The position numbers and the translations under genes are program-made. From positions 1-51,882 of the forward strand of contig CAJUCO010000015.1 of NCBI GenBank assembly GCA_910585245.1: DNA of 51,882 bases, written 5' to 3'. A model generated the notes under the pieces. That model was given only the letters and a program-made list of their open reading frames with translations. It had not been told where the DNA came from and ran no database searches. This DNA comes from an uncultured Oscillibacter sp. (lineage in GTDB: Bacteria; Bacillota; Clostridia; Oscillospirales; Oscillospiraceae). Numbering within the stretch: the stretch's first letter is position 1; every line of letters begins with the position of its first letter. Positions 24,267-32,465 of this stretch are shown here, in pieces.

Positions 24267-27091
24267 AAATGATCCTCCGTCTTATGATCTCCGGCCGTTT
24301 CGCCGGGCTTCGGGGAAGTCTCCTTGGCCACGGGGGTGGTATTCGCGTAGTCGTTCGAGGAGGGCTTCCCGCTCTCCAGTTGAATCAGGCGCTCTCTCAA
24401 AAAGTCCATGAAAGCGCACACGTCCAACTCCTCTCCCTCCTCGGACATCTGGTAATACAAGTAGAAATACTGTTCGCCGGGGGCGCTGCCGGAGCGAATG
24501 TCTATGTCGGACAAGGTGACAATCCGGTTTTTCCAGACCACATAGGTCCTGTCGCCCCGCAATTCCTTGTGGCGGATCTTCTGGGGCACGTAGGCCAGAA
24601 TATCCAGGTGGAAATTCTTTTTGATTTCCGCCCAGAGCTGGTTTGCCTGTCCGTAACGCTTGACGTACTCGTCGGAGAAATACACGTAAAGGATATCGCC
24701 GTTTTTGGGATCTTGAGGCGCGTCCTGCACGTTAAAAAGCCGCTGCACCAGAGAAAGCGCGCCCTCCTCCCTCTCCAGCCAGCTCCGTTTCCAACCGTGG
24801 ATGTAGAAATGAAACTCCGCGTGGGACTTCCACATGGTCTTGAGATAGCGGCGGGACTCCGCCTGGTGAATGGCCGCCATAAGGTCCCGGTGGTTTTCCC
24901 TGTCCTCCTCCGTGGCGTTTTGCTCCAGGTTGTGGTACATACTGCGCAAGGTGGAATCGCTGGTGCGGAAGAAGCGCTGGCCGTTGATCACCTGCCACTC
25001 CGGCATACCCAGCAGGGCCTTCATGGTCTCCATGCCCATGGTGCAGTCGTTGAACTCGACCACCCAGCGCCGGTTCTCGTCAAAGGCCTCCCGCTCCCAG
25101 GGCTGAGGGGGCTTTCCCTGGCGGAACTCCGTGGGAAGCCTTCGAAGGGCCCGGACAATCTCCACCAGCGTGGCACAGGGCCGGTTCCGCATCCGCTGGT
25201 GAAATTCGCTCTCGTTTTCGCTCAGGGGCATGGGGCGGCACAGCTTGCACACCGCCTCCAACAAAAGACTGTAGATCTCCAGGTTGCTTGTGGAGGAAAA
25301 ATGCGGAAGCGTGTCCGGAAGTTCGGGGTTTTTCAGGTCCGGGTAATCGTCCACCCCGCTCTCCAGCTTTCTGCAAACAGTGTTCAGCTCCTTTTTCGCC
25401 CTGGCCAGCTGGAGCCCCACAATCTGAGGATTCACACTTCCCGCCGGACCGCCCAGAAACCTGGGATACGCCATCAAAATCTGATCCAGCCGTTTCAGCA
25501 GATTTTCATAGCTCTTTTCAAAATAGTATTCCGCGCACATCTCCAGCAAAAACACGCTGAGGAAATTATTGTTGTACGTGGTCACGTGGTGGGAGTAAAT
25601 CCACCTGGACTCGAAATTCGTGGCGTCCAACGCCCCCTGGATCACGCTCAGGGCGCTTTTGTGGAGAGCGGGGGAAATGCGCAACTTTCCCCGCCGGATC
25701 CGGGTGTCCAGATCCTCCCCTCCTCCGCCGGGGCTTTGGGCGGGGCGGTTGCCGGTAAAGACAAACCCGTGAATGACGCCGCTGAGTTTTTCACTTCGGA
25801 TGTAGACCTGAGCGCCCTCCTCTTCGTCGGAGTCCCGGGGAGTGATGCGCAAAACGCCGCTGCACAAAAGCAGATGGGCGCTGCTTCCAGGTTGGAGGTG
25901 GAGCACCCGCTGGTACTCCCGGTCGCCGAAGTTCTCGCCGTCTTCCAGCATGACGCCTGTTACAGAGAACCCCGCCTGGGACTCTTCGCCGTCTCCGTCC
26001 CACTCCACCAGCAACGTGGCACTGCCGCTGAGAACCAGCTCCAGCTTGCCGTCTTCAACCTGATCTGAGACAAAGCTGGTAAGGAGAAGAGAGTGGTCAA
26101 AGGGCTCTTGCCGCAGCGCCAGCCCCTCTTCCCGGTGGTCATAGGACAAGGCGATAGTCTCCGCCTTCAAAAGCCGCTCATAGTCCACCTGGGCGCTTTT
26201 GTATCCGGAGGAGGAGGCGTCTCGAATGCTGTAGTCAATATTGTCCACGTCAATGGTTCCGTGGAGGAGATTGATGATGCAGTTGCGCAGTTGATAGACC
26301 GTCTCCCGGTGGGCCTCCTCCTCGCCCCAGAAATGGGAGTCTTCGTCATAGGGGCAGCCGATGATGGCCCGGACCATGAACTCCAGGTCCGAGAAGAACG
26401 CGGCCTCTCCGTACTCCGGCGCGGCGCCCTCCAGCTCCGGGTGAACGGCGTCAAAGTGAAGCAGCTGGTCGCGAATCAACTCCCCCAGCGCGGCCCGGTA
26501 GCCGTCCTGATGCACCAGGAAATAGGCGCTCATCCGCTCATGGGGAGCGCCACAGGCCTTTTGAAGGTCCTGCCCGGTCTCTCCCTTTTTCCGGCGGTAA
26601 AAGTTGTCCTGAAAATTGGGGCTCCCCTGGAAGAGGTCGTAGAGCAGCCGGTCACAGGACTTGGCCGGGTAGTTGACGTCATAGAGAAACTCCAGGCTGT
26701 GGGACAGGGGCGAGTGGCCGCAGTCATGCAAAAGCGCCGCGGTCTCAAACAAAAAGCACCAGCGGTTCCACACCCGCTCACAGGAGGCGTGGTTACCAGC
26801 CACCTGCTCGTAGATCTCCGCCCCATGTTGCCGCTGGACATTTTTCTGGAAGCAGCGAAAGGCCATCTTGGCCAAATGGTATACGCCCACCGAGTGGCAA
26901 AAGCGGTTGTGGGTCGCGCCGGGATACAGGGTTTCCATTCCGGTTTGCGCCACATCCTGCAACCGCTGAAAAATTTTGTGGTCAATCAGTTTGTCCACCA
27001 CGGCCTTAGGCACATTGATATAGCCCAGCACCACGTCCTTGAACACGGTCTGATTTTCCCAATCCAGCATCGCATTTTTTCTCACACACAT
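24263..27091 (-). CDS. Large SAMHD1-like HD-domain protein, 942 aa
   Basis: The N-terminal ~300 residues carry an intact HD core: H61 and H66 in HNRFCHS, H122-D123 with H126 and H131 in LLHDCGHSPLSH, and D-V-D-N-I-D-Y at 281-287, as in SAMHD1/dGTPases. A beta-rich acidic region follows (~330-440), then a long mainly helical region (~470-900) that I do not recognise, and a disordered acidic tail. At more than twice the size of a plain HD dNTPase, the extra ~600 residues probably bind a partner, nucleic acid or regulator. AAGGAG lies 8 nt before the ATG at 27091. It is the first gene of a two-gene transcript with the HD-CYTH protein, so the two probably act together. Confidence 0.82.
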   Translation of the reverse strand: MCVRKNAMLDWENQTVFKDVVLGYINVPKAVVDKLIDHKIFQRLQDVAQTGMETLYPGATHNRFCHSVGVYHLAKMAFRCFQKNVQRQHGAEIYEQVAGNHASCERVWNRWCFLFETAALLHDCGHSPLSHSLEFLYDVNYPAKSCDRLLYDLFQGSPNFQDNFYRRKKGETGQDLQKACGAPHERMSAYFLVHQDGYRAALGELIRDQLLHFDAVHPELEGAAPEYGEAAFFSDLEFMVRAIIGCPYDEDSHFWGEEEAHRETVYQLRNCIINLLHGTIDVDNIDYSIRDASSSGYKSAQVDYERLLKAETIALSYDHREEGLALRQEPFDHSLLLTSFVSDQVEDGKLELVLSGSATLLVEWDGDGEESQAGFSVTGVMLEDGENFGDREYQRVLHLQPGSSAHLLLCSGVLRITPRDSDEEEGAQVYIRSEKLSGVIHGFVFTGNRPAQSPGGGGEDLDTRIRRGKLRISPALHKSALSVIQGALDATNFESRWIYSHHVTTYNNNFLSVFLLEMCAEYYFEKSYENLLKRLDQILMAYPRFLGGPAGSVNPQIVGLQLARAKKELNTVCRKLESGVDDYPDLKNPELPDTLPHFSSTSNLEIYSLLLEAVCKLCRPMPLSENESEFHQRMRNRPCATLVEIVRALRRLPTEFRQGKPPQPWEREAFDENRRWVVEFNDCTMGMETMKALLGMPEWQVINGQRFFRTSDSTLRSMYHNLEQNATEEDRENHRDLMAAIHQAESRRYLKTMWKSHAEFHFYIHGWKRSWLEREEGALSLVQRLFNVQDAPQDPKNGDILYVYFSDEYVKRYGQANQLWAEIKKNFHLDILAYVPQKIRHKELRGDRTYVVWKNRIVTLSDIDIRSGSAPGEQYFYLYYQMSEEGEELDVCAFMDFLRERLIQLESGKPSSNDYANTTPVAKETSPKPGETAGDHKTEDHL

Positions 27092-27182
27092 GACGCCTTC
27101 TCCTTCTCTCTATTTGTGCACATCGCACAATAATTCGCTTTTATATTCCTCGTTTTACCGTGCTTTTTTCCCGAAAAAGCCC

Positions 27183-27211
27183 TTGAAAGACCCGCTATGA
27201 TTCTGTAGAAT
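27183..27211 (+). promoter_or_regulatory. Promoter of the small gene at 27291
   Basis: TTGAAA (27183-27188), 17 nt, TAGAAT (27206-27211), ~80 nt before the ATG and divergent from the HD gene pair. Confidence 0.6.
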
Positions 27212-27290
27212 AAGAACTATCTTCAGGGGGACCGGCTTTTGATCCCAGCCCCTTTCTATTTCTTACATATGAAAAAGGAGTGTCGAAATC

Positions 27291-27629
27291 ATGTGCTGCA
27301 ACAGAATCAACACAGATGTTCTGCTGGCGAACCTGTTCGCCGTGTCTCCGCGAAGGTACACAGAGACGGACATCCGCAGCTATCTGGACTTTTTGACCGA
27401 ATGTTTCCCCACTTACGTAACCAGCGATTACTCTCCTCAACGTATTCGGGAATGCGTGGCACAATACCCGGAACTCTACCATGCCACGGAGCAAGACGGC
27501 ATTATGGCGGTATCCCCCGGTGAGCTCACGCCAAAGCTGTCCTATTTCAACGACATCTATCCGGAGAGCATCTCCTCTTACATTACCCGCTCTACAGAAT
27601 CATTTTTAAACGCCGTCCCGGCAGTGTAA
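27291..27629 (+). CDS. Small conserved-looking protein of unknown function, 112 aa
   Basis: Not recognised. It is a soluble, mixed helix/coil protein starting MCCNRINTDVLLANLF with no transmembrane segment and no known catalytic motif. The gene is supported by AAAGGAG 10 nt upstream, a good promoter at 27183-27211 and ordinary codon use. It diverges from the paired HD genes with a ~200-nt shared upstream region. It could be a partner or regulator of that pair, but only the position suggests so. Confidence 0.65.
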   Translation: MCCNRINTDVLLANLFAVSPRRYTETDIRSYLDFLTECFPTYVTSDYSPQRIRECVAQYPELYHATEQDGIMAVSPGELTPKLSYFNDIYPESISSYITRSTESFLNAVPAV

Positions 27630-27750
27630 ATTAATTATACGGTTCTTCTCCCCCATTTTCAAGGGGAACCCTTCAAAACTTGGAAAATTTGGAACGGACT
27701 TCAAGGTCCTTCATACAGCGCGCCACAACATAGAGGGTGCCGGACAAACT

Positions 27751-27782
27751 GGGAGCTGTCGAACAGACAGCCCCATTTTTTT
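27751..27782 (+). terminator. Intrinsic terminator
   Basis: GGG-A-GCTGTC (27751-27760) pairs with GACAGC-CCC (27766-27774), followed by ATTTTTTT. It lies 120 nt after the small gene at 27291 and just before the doubtful ORF at 27814. Confidence 0.75.
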
Positions 27783-27813
27783 GTATCCCGAGCGGAGAAA
27801 GAGGAAGACTTTT

Positions 27814-28032
27814 ATGAAACGAATGAAAGCTTTTTCCGTCTTTGCTCCGGCCCTTGCCCTCACGCCCTTTGCCGCTAAGAGCATCTCCTTTTCCGGCGTG
27901 GACACCGCCGCCCCTTACGCCAACCGTCCGGAGCACCCCGGAAAGGCAAACGGGTCTTTCAAGCAATTTACACAAAATTCCACCTTTTTTTCCAGAATTT
28001 TGTCTATTGACCCTTTGGGGATTTTGGTGTAA
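27814..28032 (+). CDS. Doubtful 72-aa ORF with signal-peptide-like start
   Basis: The ORF begins MKRMKAFSVFAPALALTPFA, a basic start and hydrophobic core like a secretion signal, with GAGGA 8 nt upstream. The remainder has no recognisable domain, and its end overlaps the -35/-10 of the GntR gene. It may be a remnant of a gene for a secreted or binding protein that lost its body, or a chance ORF. Confidence 0.25.
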   Translation: MKRMKAFSVFAPALALTPFAAKSISFSGVDTAAPYANRPEHPGKANGSFKQFTQNSTFFSRILSIDPLGILV

Positions 28033-28035
28033 TCT
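28007..28035 (+). promoter_or_regulatory. Promoter of the GntR-TRAP cluster
   Basis: TTGACC (28007-28012), 17 nt, TAATCT (28030-28035) with TG just upstream of the -10. It is followed by an AT-rich tract (28038-28070) that holds TATTTAAG/ATATATT-type near-palindromes suitable for autoregulation. Confidence 0.6.
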
Positions 28036-28094
28036 GTAAATATATTTAAGATATATTTAAAATATATTAATCAAGGGAAGAATGAGGCGACACT

Positions 28095-28763
28095 ATGGAT
28101 GAGAGAATCCACGAAATCATCTCCTACTATCAAAAGCAATCTTTTCGAACCCAGGCTCACAGAACCTATAATATGCTTCTGGAAATCATCGCCCTGGATG
28201 TTCTCCCTGAAAAGAACATCTACACGGAACTGGAGCTGGCGCAAATGCTCCAAATCGGGCGGACTCCCTTGCGGGACGCGCTGAAGCTCCTGGAATTTGA
28301 CTCCATCATCCAGACCATTCCCCGGCTGGGCATTCAGGTGTGCGAGGTCCGGATTGAGGATTACTATCTCCAGGCCGAGGCCCGCACGGTTTTGGAGATC
28401 CTGGTGATCAAGCGGGCCTGTCAACTGGCTCCCGTGGAACTTCGGGAATATCTGGGCCGCCTGAACAGGGATTTTATCTCCACCGCCGCCCACGGAGACC
28501 GGCTGGCCCTTTACCGGCTGGACCGGACTATCCACGAGGTCATCGACAAGTGCAGCAAAAATCCCTATGCCGTTCACGCTCTGGAGCCGCTGCGCTTTTT
28601 CGAGCAGCGGGTGCACTACCTCCTGAGCCGGGTTTATCCCGAAACCGACGACATACTCAACCGGGAACACATTGCCTACGTAAACGGAATCATCGCCGGA
28701 GACTGCGACGTCGCCTGCGCCCACTTCAAAAATATGGTGGACAGCACCACCAAACTAAACTGA
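28095..28763 (+). CDS. GntR-family regulator, FCD (FadR-like) type, 222 aa
   Basis: The N-terminal winged helix (residues ~20-85) includes the recognition region YTELELAQMLQIGRTPLRDA, with the GntR-typical R-T-P-L-R-D-A. The C-terminal ~135 residues are an all-helical FCD effector domain, with the histidines and acidic residues of this fold in LYRLDRTIHEVI and LNREHIAYVNGI. Such proteins bind carboxylates or metabolites of the pathway they control. It is first in line with RidA, TRAP and dehydratase genes and is their probable regulator. GAGGCG precedes the ATG. Confidence 0.92.
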   Translation: MDERIHEIISYYQKQSFRTQAHRTYNMLLEIIALDVLPEKNIYTELELAQMLQIGRTPLRDALKLLEFDSIIQTIPRLGIQVCEVRIEDYYLQAEARTVLEILVIKRACQLAPVELREYLGRLNRDFISTAAHGDRLALYRLDRTIHEVIDKCSKNPYAVHALEPLRFFEQRVHYLLSRVYPETDDILNREHIAYVNGIIAGDCDVACAHFKNMVDSTTKLN

Positions 28764-28839
28764 TCAAACTCCAGGTAGACGCCCATATGGGTTTACCCTT
28801 TTCCACAACCGATTAAATCTAACAGAAAGGAGCATCACC

Positions 28840-29226
28840 ATGCCGCTGGAACACATCACCTTTGCGCCGGAAGGCGAAAAAAGCCCCTATTCCGACCTTG
28901 TCATTCTGGACAACCGGGAGCTTCACCTGTCCGGCCTCATCGCCATGGACCTGGACACGGAGGAACTGCGCTACGGTACGGTTACCGAGGAAACCCGGCT
29001 GATACTGAACAACCTCTCAACCCTTCTGGAGCGCCACGGTTCCGACATGGATCACGTGGTCCGGGCCACCGTTCTACTGTCCGATTTCTCAGAGCGGGAC
29101 GAGATGAACGCCGAATACGTCCGCCACTTCCATCCCCGCCGCCTCCCCGCCCGGCTCTGCTTCGGCAACGTCGGACTTCACGGCAAATGCAAGGTGGAGA
29201 TTGCCGTCACCGCCGTAAAGCGCTGA
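28840..29226 (+). CDS. RidA-family (Rid/YjgF) enamine/imine deaminase, 128 aa
   Basis: A small cytosolic trimeric protein. Archetypal RidA hydrolyses reactive enamines such as 2-aminoacrylate, released by serine/threonine dehydratases. Family features are LHLSGLIAMD, a mid-protein AT-V-LSDFSERDEMNAEY segment and the substrate-binding Arg in LPARLCFGNVGLHG, ending KVEIAVTAV. An AAAGGAG site precedes the ATG. A serine-dehydratase-like gene lies in the same cluster, so clearance of the enamine made by that enzyme is a coherent role. Rid subfamilies vary, so the exact substrate is inferred. Confidence 0.9.
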   Translation: MPLEHITFAPEGEKSPYSDLVILDNRELHLSGLIAMDLDTEELRYGTVTEETRLILNNLSTLLERHGSDMDHVVRATVLLSDFSERDEMNAEYVRHFHPRRLPARLCFGNVGLHGKCKVEIAVTAVKR

Positions 29227-29340
29227 GAGGCCGCATCCACAGGCAAAGCGGCAAAAGAGCAACCGCCCCGGCGCCGCTTTGAACCCGTTCGGACCCCGAC
29301 ACCCCCCCACAACGTCACATTTTGAAGGGAGTATTTTGAG

Positions 29341-30420
29341 ATGAAAAAGAATTGCCTGCCTGCGCTGTTGGCCGCCCTCGCCATGCTTTTGACCCTGGCC
29401 GCCTGCGGCGGTCCCTCCGATTCCCCCTCCAATTCCGGCGGCGCGTCCTCCGCCGACAGCGGAAAAACCTATAACCTGCGAATGTCCATCATGTACACAG
29501 CGGGCACCCCGGGTTTTGACTACTGCAACTGGTTTGCCGACCGGGTGGCCCAGCTCACCGACAACCACGTGACGGTTCAGGTCTTCCCCGGTTCCCAGCT
29601 GGGCGACTACACCGCCACCTTCGGCGAATTGATCACCGGCTCTCTGGACCTGACCTGGGAGAGTGTGGCCATCGAATACAATCCCAAACTGAATCTGGTG
29701 GGCGCGCCCTATGTGGTGGCCAACTGGGAGGAGGTGCAGTACGCCTTCAACACCGAATCCTGGCTGGGTGAGTTTGTAAACAGCGTCATGGCGGAACAGA
29801 ACGTCCGGCAAATCGGCGTGGCCCCCGGCGGCTTCTACGGCATCGGCGGAAAGAACGTGGGCAATCTGGACACCCTCTTCGACCTGGACACTCCGCAAAA
29901 CGTACTCTGCCGGGTCCCCGCCGCCACCTCCGCCATCAAAACCATGGAGGCCCTGAACTTCACCCCCACCACCATCAATTACTCCGATTTGTACAGCGCC
30001 CTTCAAACCGGCGTGGCCGACTGCTGGTACGGAGGCAGCGTGGACCTGAACTATGACAACTTCCGGGATGTAATCTCCTACTATGTGGCCTATAACTACC
30101 TCAACGAATACTATCCCCTGTGCATCAGCGAGCAGACCATGGCCAAACTGCCTGCCGAGTATCAGGACGCGATTGTCCAGGCCGGCAAAGAGGCCACAGA
30201 AAACGCCTATACCACCATGTACGAATCCTACTACGACTACTTCGACAAACTGACCGACTACGGCATTACCGTCATCGAGCCCTCCGACCAGGAGCTGTCC
30301 ACCATGGCCGCCCGGGTCAGCGAGAAGGTCTGGGTGGACCTGGAGGAACTGGCAGGCGCCGATAACATAAACGCCCTGCGGGAGTTTACCGAGCAAATGC
30401 ACACGGACCTGGCCAAATAA
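29341..30420 (+). CDS. TRAP transporter solute-binding lipoprotein (DctP type), 359 aa
   Basis: A surface-anchored binding protein that delivers an organic acid to the TRAP permease. The signal peptide has lipobox LTLAAC with lipidated C22, then a Ser/Pro/Gly-rich tether. The DctP fold follows: YNLRMSIMYTAGTPGF at the start, FPGSQLGDYTATFGELITG, and the ligand-binding Arg region NVLCRVPAATSAI. GGGAG precedes the ATG. Together with the two permease genes it forms a complete TRAP system driven by a Na+ gradient. The ligand is unknown; amino or hydroxy acids fit the neighbours. Confidence 0.93.
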   Translation: MKKNCLPALLAALAMLLTLAACGGPSDSPSNSGGASSADSGKTYNLRMSIMYTAGTPGFDYCNWFADRVAQLTDNHVTVQVFPGSQLGDYTATFGELITGSLDLTWESVAIEYNPKLNLVGAPYVVANWEEVQYAFNTESWLGEFVNSVMAEQNVRQIGVAPGGFYGIGGKNVGNLDTLFDLDTPQNVLCRVPAATSAIKTMEALNFTPTTINYSDLYSALQTGVADCWYGGSVDLNYDNFRDVISYYVAYNYLNEYYPLCISEQTMAKLPAEYQDAIVQAGKEATENAYTTMYESYYDYFDKLTDYGITVIEPSDQELSTMAARVSEKVWVDLEELAGADNINALREFTEQMHTDLAK

Positions 30421-30456
30421 GCCCACCGCCCCATACCGGCTGTAAAGGAGAGGTAT

Positions 30457-31023
30457 ATGAGAAAAGAAACCAGTGTTTTTGACCGGCTCCGTTCCACTAG
30501 AGGGTGGAAAGCGGTCATCCAATTCTTGCGGATTGTGGAAGCTGTGGACGTGTTGGTGGTCGTGCTTTTGATCTTTGCCAACACGGTCAGCCGCTACGTC
30601 TTTAAAACCAGCTTCATCTGGGTGGAGGAAATCCTGACCATCTGCGCTCTTTGGATGTATTTCATCGGCGCCGTCCTGGGTGCGGAGGAGGAAAGCCACA
30701 TCAAAGGCGACCTGGTCAGCTCCTCGATTAAAAATCCAAGGCTCAAAAAGTGGTTCATCGTGGCGGTGTCCCTCATCACCTTCGTAAGCTGCGGGTTCTT
30801 CGTCTATTGGGCCCTGATTTACTGCAAGACCCAGGCACAGCTGCATATGACCACTCAATATTTGCACCTGCCCAAGATCACGTCGCAATTTGCCGTAGGC
30901 TTCGGCATGGCGGGCATGGCTTTCTACTGGCTGTTCCACCTGTTGCGCTACGCCGTCCGGAAACCCTCCGACTTCCTTCCCGACGGCGGCGCGTCCGATG
31001 AAGGGGGAGGGGAAAACGAATGA
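30457..31023 (+). CDS. TRAP transporter small permease (DctQ type), 188 aa
   Basis: A membrane subunit with four hydrophobic helices (around residues 30-50, 60-85, 105-130 and 145-170). The family motif FIWVEEILTICALWMYFIGA lies after the first helix. Length is typical. AAGGAGAGG precedes the ATG. The stop overlaps the large permease start by 4 nt (ATGA), ensuring 1:1 synthesis. Confidence 0.92.
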   Translation: MRKETSVFDRLRSTRGWKAVIQFLRIVEAVDVLVVVLLIFANTVSRYVFKTSFIWVEEILTICALWMYFIGAVLGAEEESHIKGDLVSSSIKNPRLKKWFIVAVSLITFVSCGFFVYWALIYCKTQAQLHMTTQYLHLPKITSQFAVGFGMAGMAFYWLFHLLRYAVRKPSDFLPDGGASDEGGGENE

Positions 31024-32348
31024 GCACCATGGTTTCTTTGCTGATTTCCATCGCCGTCTTGACCGTCCTCATGGTCTGCGGCGTCCCGATGCCCATGGCG
31101 TTTGGCAGCGCCGTGGTGTGGATCATCACCACCTTGGGCATCAACTCCGCCACCGTCTGTCAGGCCGGCTACTCCAGCATCACCAGCTACGTGCTGCTGG
31201 CCATCCCCCTGTTCACCATCGGAGGCGCCCTCATGTCCAACTCCCGCATCGGCAGCAGCATCGTGGACTGGTTTGAAACCATCCTCGGCCGTCTGAGAGC
31301 CTGCCTCATCCCCGTCTCCTCCTGCGCCTTCGCCCTGTTTGGCGCGGTGTCCGGTTCCGGCATGGCCGTCATGAGCTGCCTGACCCCCATCCTGTTTCCC
31401 AGGATGAAGGAGAAAGACTACCCCGTGGAAACCGTGGCCGCCGTCATGTGCTGCGCCGCCCCCCTGGGCCTTCTGATTCCCCCCAGCGTCATCCAGATCA
31501 TGTACGCCTGGTCGGCGAACTGCTCGGTGCTCACCTGCTTTTTGTCCATCGTAACGCCGGGGTTGACCTGTACGATACTCCTTTGCATCGTGGGCCGGAT
31601 TCTGGCCCTGAGAAAACGGCCCAACCTGCCCAGCGCGCCCAGGCAGCCCGCAAGTCAATACGCCCGCTCCCTGGTGCGGACCACCGGGAAGTCCCTGCCC
31701 GGTCTGTTTATGCCCATCATCGTTCTGGGCGGCATCTACTCCGGTCTGATGACCACCACCGAGTCTGCCGCCACCGCCGCCGTGTATACCCTGATCCTGG
31801 CGGTCTTCATCTTCCGGGAGGTCAAGGGAAAGCACTTCATCAACTTTATGGCCGATGCCGGCGTCACCTCCGGCGTGGTGATGTGCAATGTGTTTTTCAT
31901 CATGGTGTTCAGCCGCCTGTTGCTGCAAGAGGGGCTTCCCAATTACATCTTGAACATTTTGCTGTCCATCTCTGACAACCGCTGGGTCATCATGATCATG
32001 ATCAATCTCTTCATGGTCCTGCTGGGGATGCTGATGGACGACACCTGCGCCTGTTTGCTGGTAGCCACCATCTTGGCGCCTGTGGTGGTGGAGCTGGGCT
32101 TCAGCCCCTATCAGTTCGCCGCCATTGTGGGCGTCAACCTCGGAATGGGCTGCATCACGCCTCCCACCGCGCCTTTTTTGTATATGTCCTCCCGCCTGAC
32201 CGGCGTGCCGGTAAAGGACATGATGAAGGACGTCTTAATCCTTCTGGCCACGGTCTACCTCCCCGTTTTGATCATCACGGTGGCCTTCCCCAACTTCTCT
32301 TTGTGGCTGCCGAAGCTGGTTCTCGGGTCCAAGTTCTCCATGTTCTGA
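31020..32348 (+). CDS. TRAP transporter large permease (DctM type), 442 aa
   Basis: The ion-coupled transport subunit, with about twelve membrane segments. Conserved DctM segments are visible: PMPMAFG near the start, SGSGMAVMSCLTPILFP, GLLIPPSVI, and NLGMGCITPPTAPFLYM near the C-terminus, which contribute the Na+ and substrate sites. Length is typical (425-445). It overlaps DctQ by 4 nt. A hairpin follows at 32367-32397 before the dehydratase-like gene. Confidence 0.95.
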   Translation: MSTMVSLLISIAVLTVLMVCGVPMPMAFGSAVVWIITTLGINSATVCQAGYSSITSYVLLAIPLFTIGGALMSNSRIGSSIVDWFETILGRLRACLIPVSSCAFALFGAVSGSGMAVMSCLTPILFPRMKEKDYPVETVAAVMCCAAPLGLLIPPSVIQIMYAWSANCSVLTCFLSIVTPGLTCTILLCIVGRILALRKRPNLPSAPRQPASQYARSLVRTTGKSLPGLFMPIIVLGGIYSGLMTTTESAATAAVYTLILAVFIFREVKGKHFINFMADAGVTSGVVMCNVFFIMVFSRLLLQEGLPNYILNILLSISDNRWVIMIMINLFMVLLGMLMDDTCACLLVATILAPVVVELGFSPYQFAAIVGVNLGMGCITPPTAPFLYMSSRLTGVPVKDMMKDVLILLATVYLPVLIITVAFPNFSLWLPKLVLGSKFSMF

Positions 32349-32366
32349 TCTCCTCCGCAGGCCGTG

Positions 32367-32397
32367 TTCGGATGTGCGTTGGATGCGCACATCCGAA
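32367..32397 (+). promoter_or_regulatory. Intercistronic hairpin, 12-bp perfect stem
   Basis: TTCGGATGTGCG (32367-32378) pairs with CGCACATCCGAA (32386-32397) around 7 nt. No T-tract follows, so it is more likely an RNA stability or partial attenuation element between the transporter genes and the dehydratase gene than a full terminator. Confidence 0.5.
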
Positions 32398-32465
32398 TGC
32401 GCTATTGTCAATGCTCAAGTTTTCCTTCCCGGGCCGCTCCGAATTTAAGAAAGAAGGTTTCAACT

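Noticed and set aside
27673..27975. Minus-strand 100-aa ORF opposite the doubtful ORF at 27814
   Set aside because: Runs through a terminator hairpin and has no ribosome site or recognisable feature.
29089..30939. 616-aa open frame opposite the TRAP binding protein gene
   Set aside because: Spans three real genes on the other strand and has no domain or start signals.
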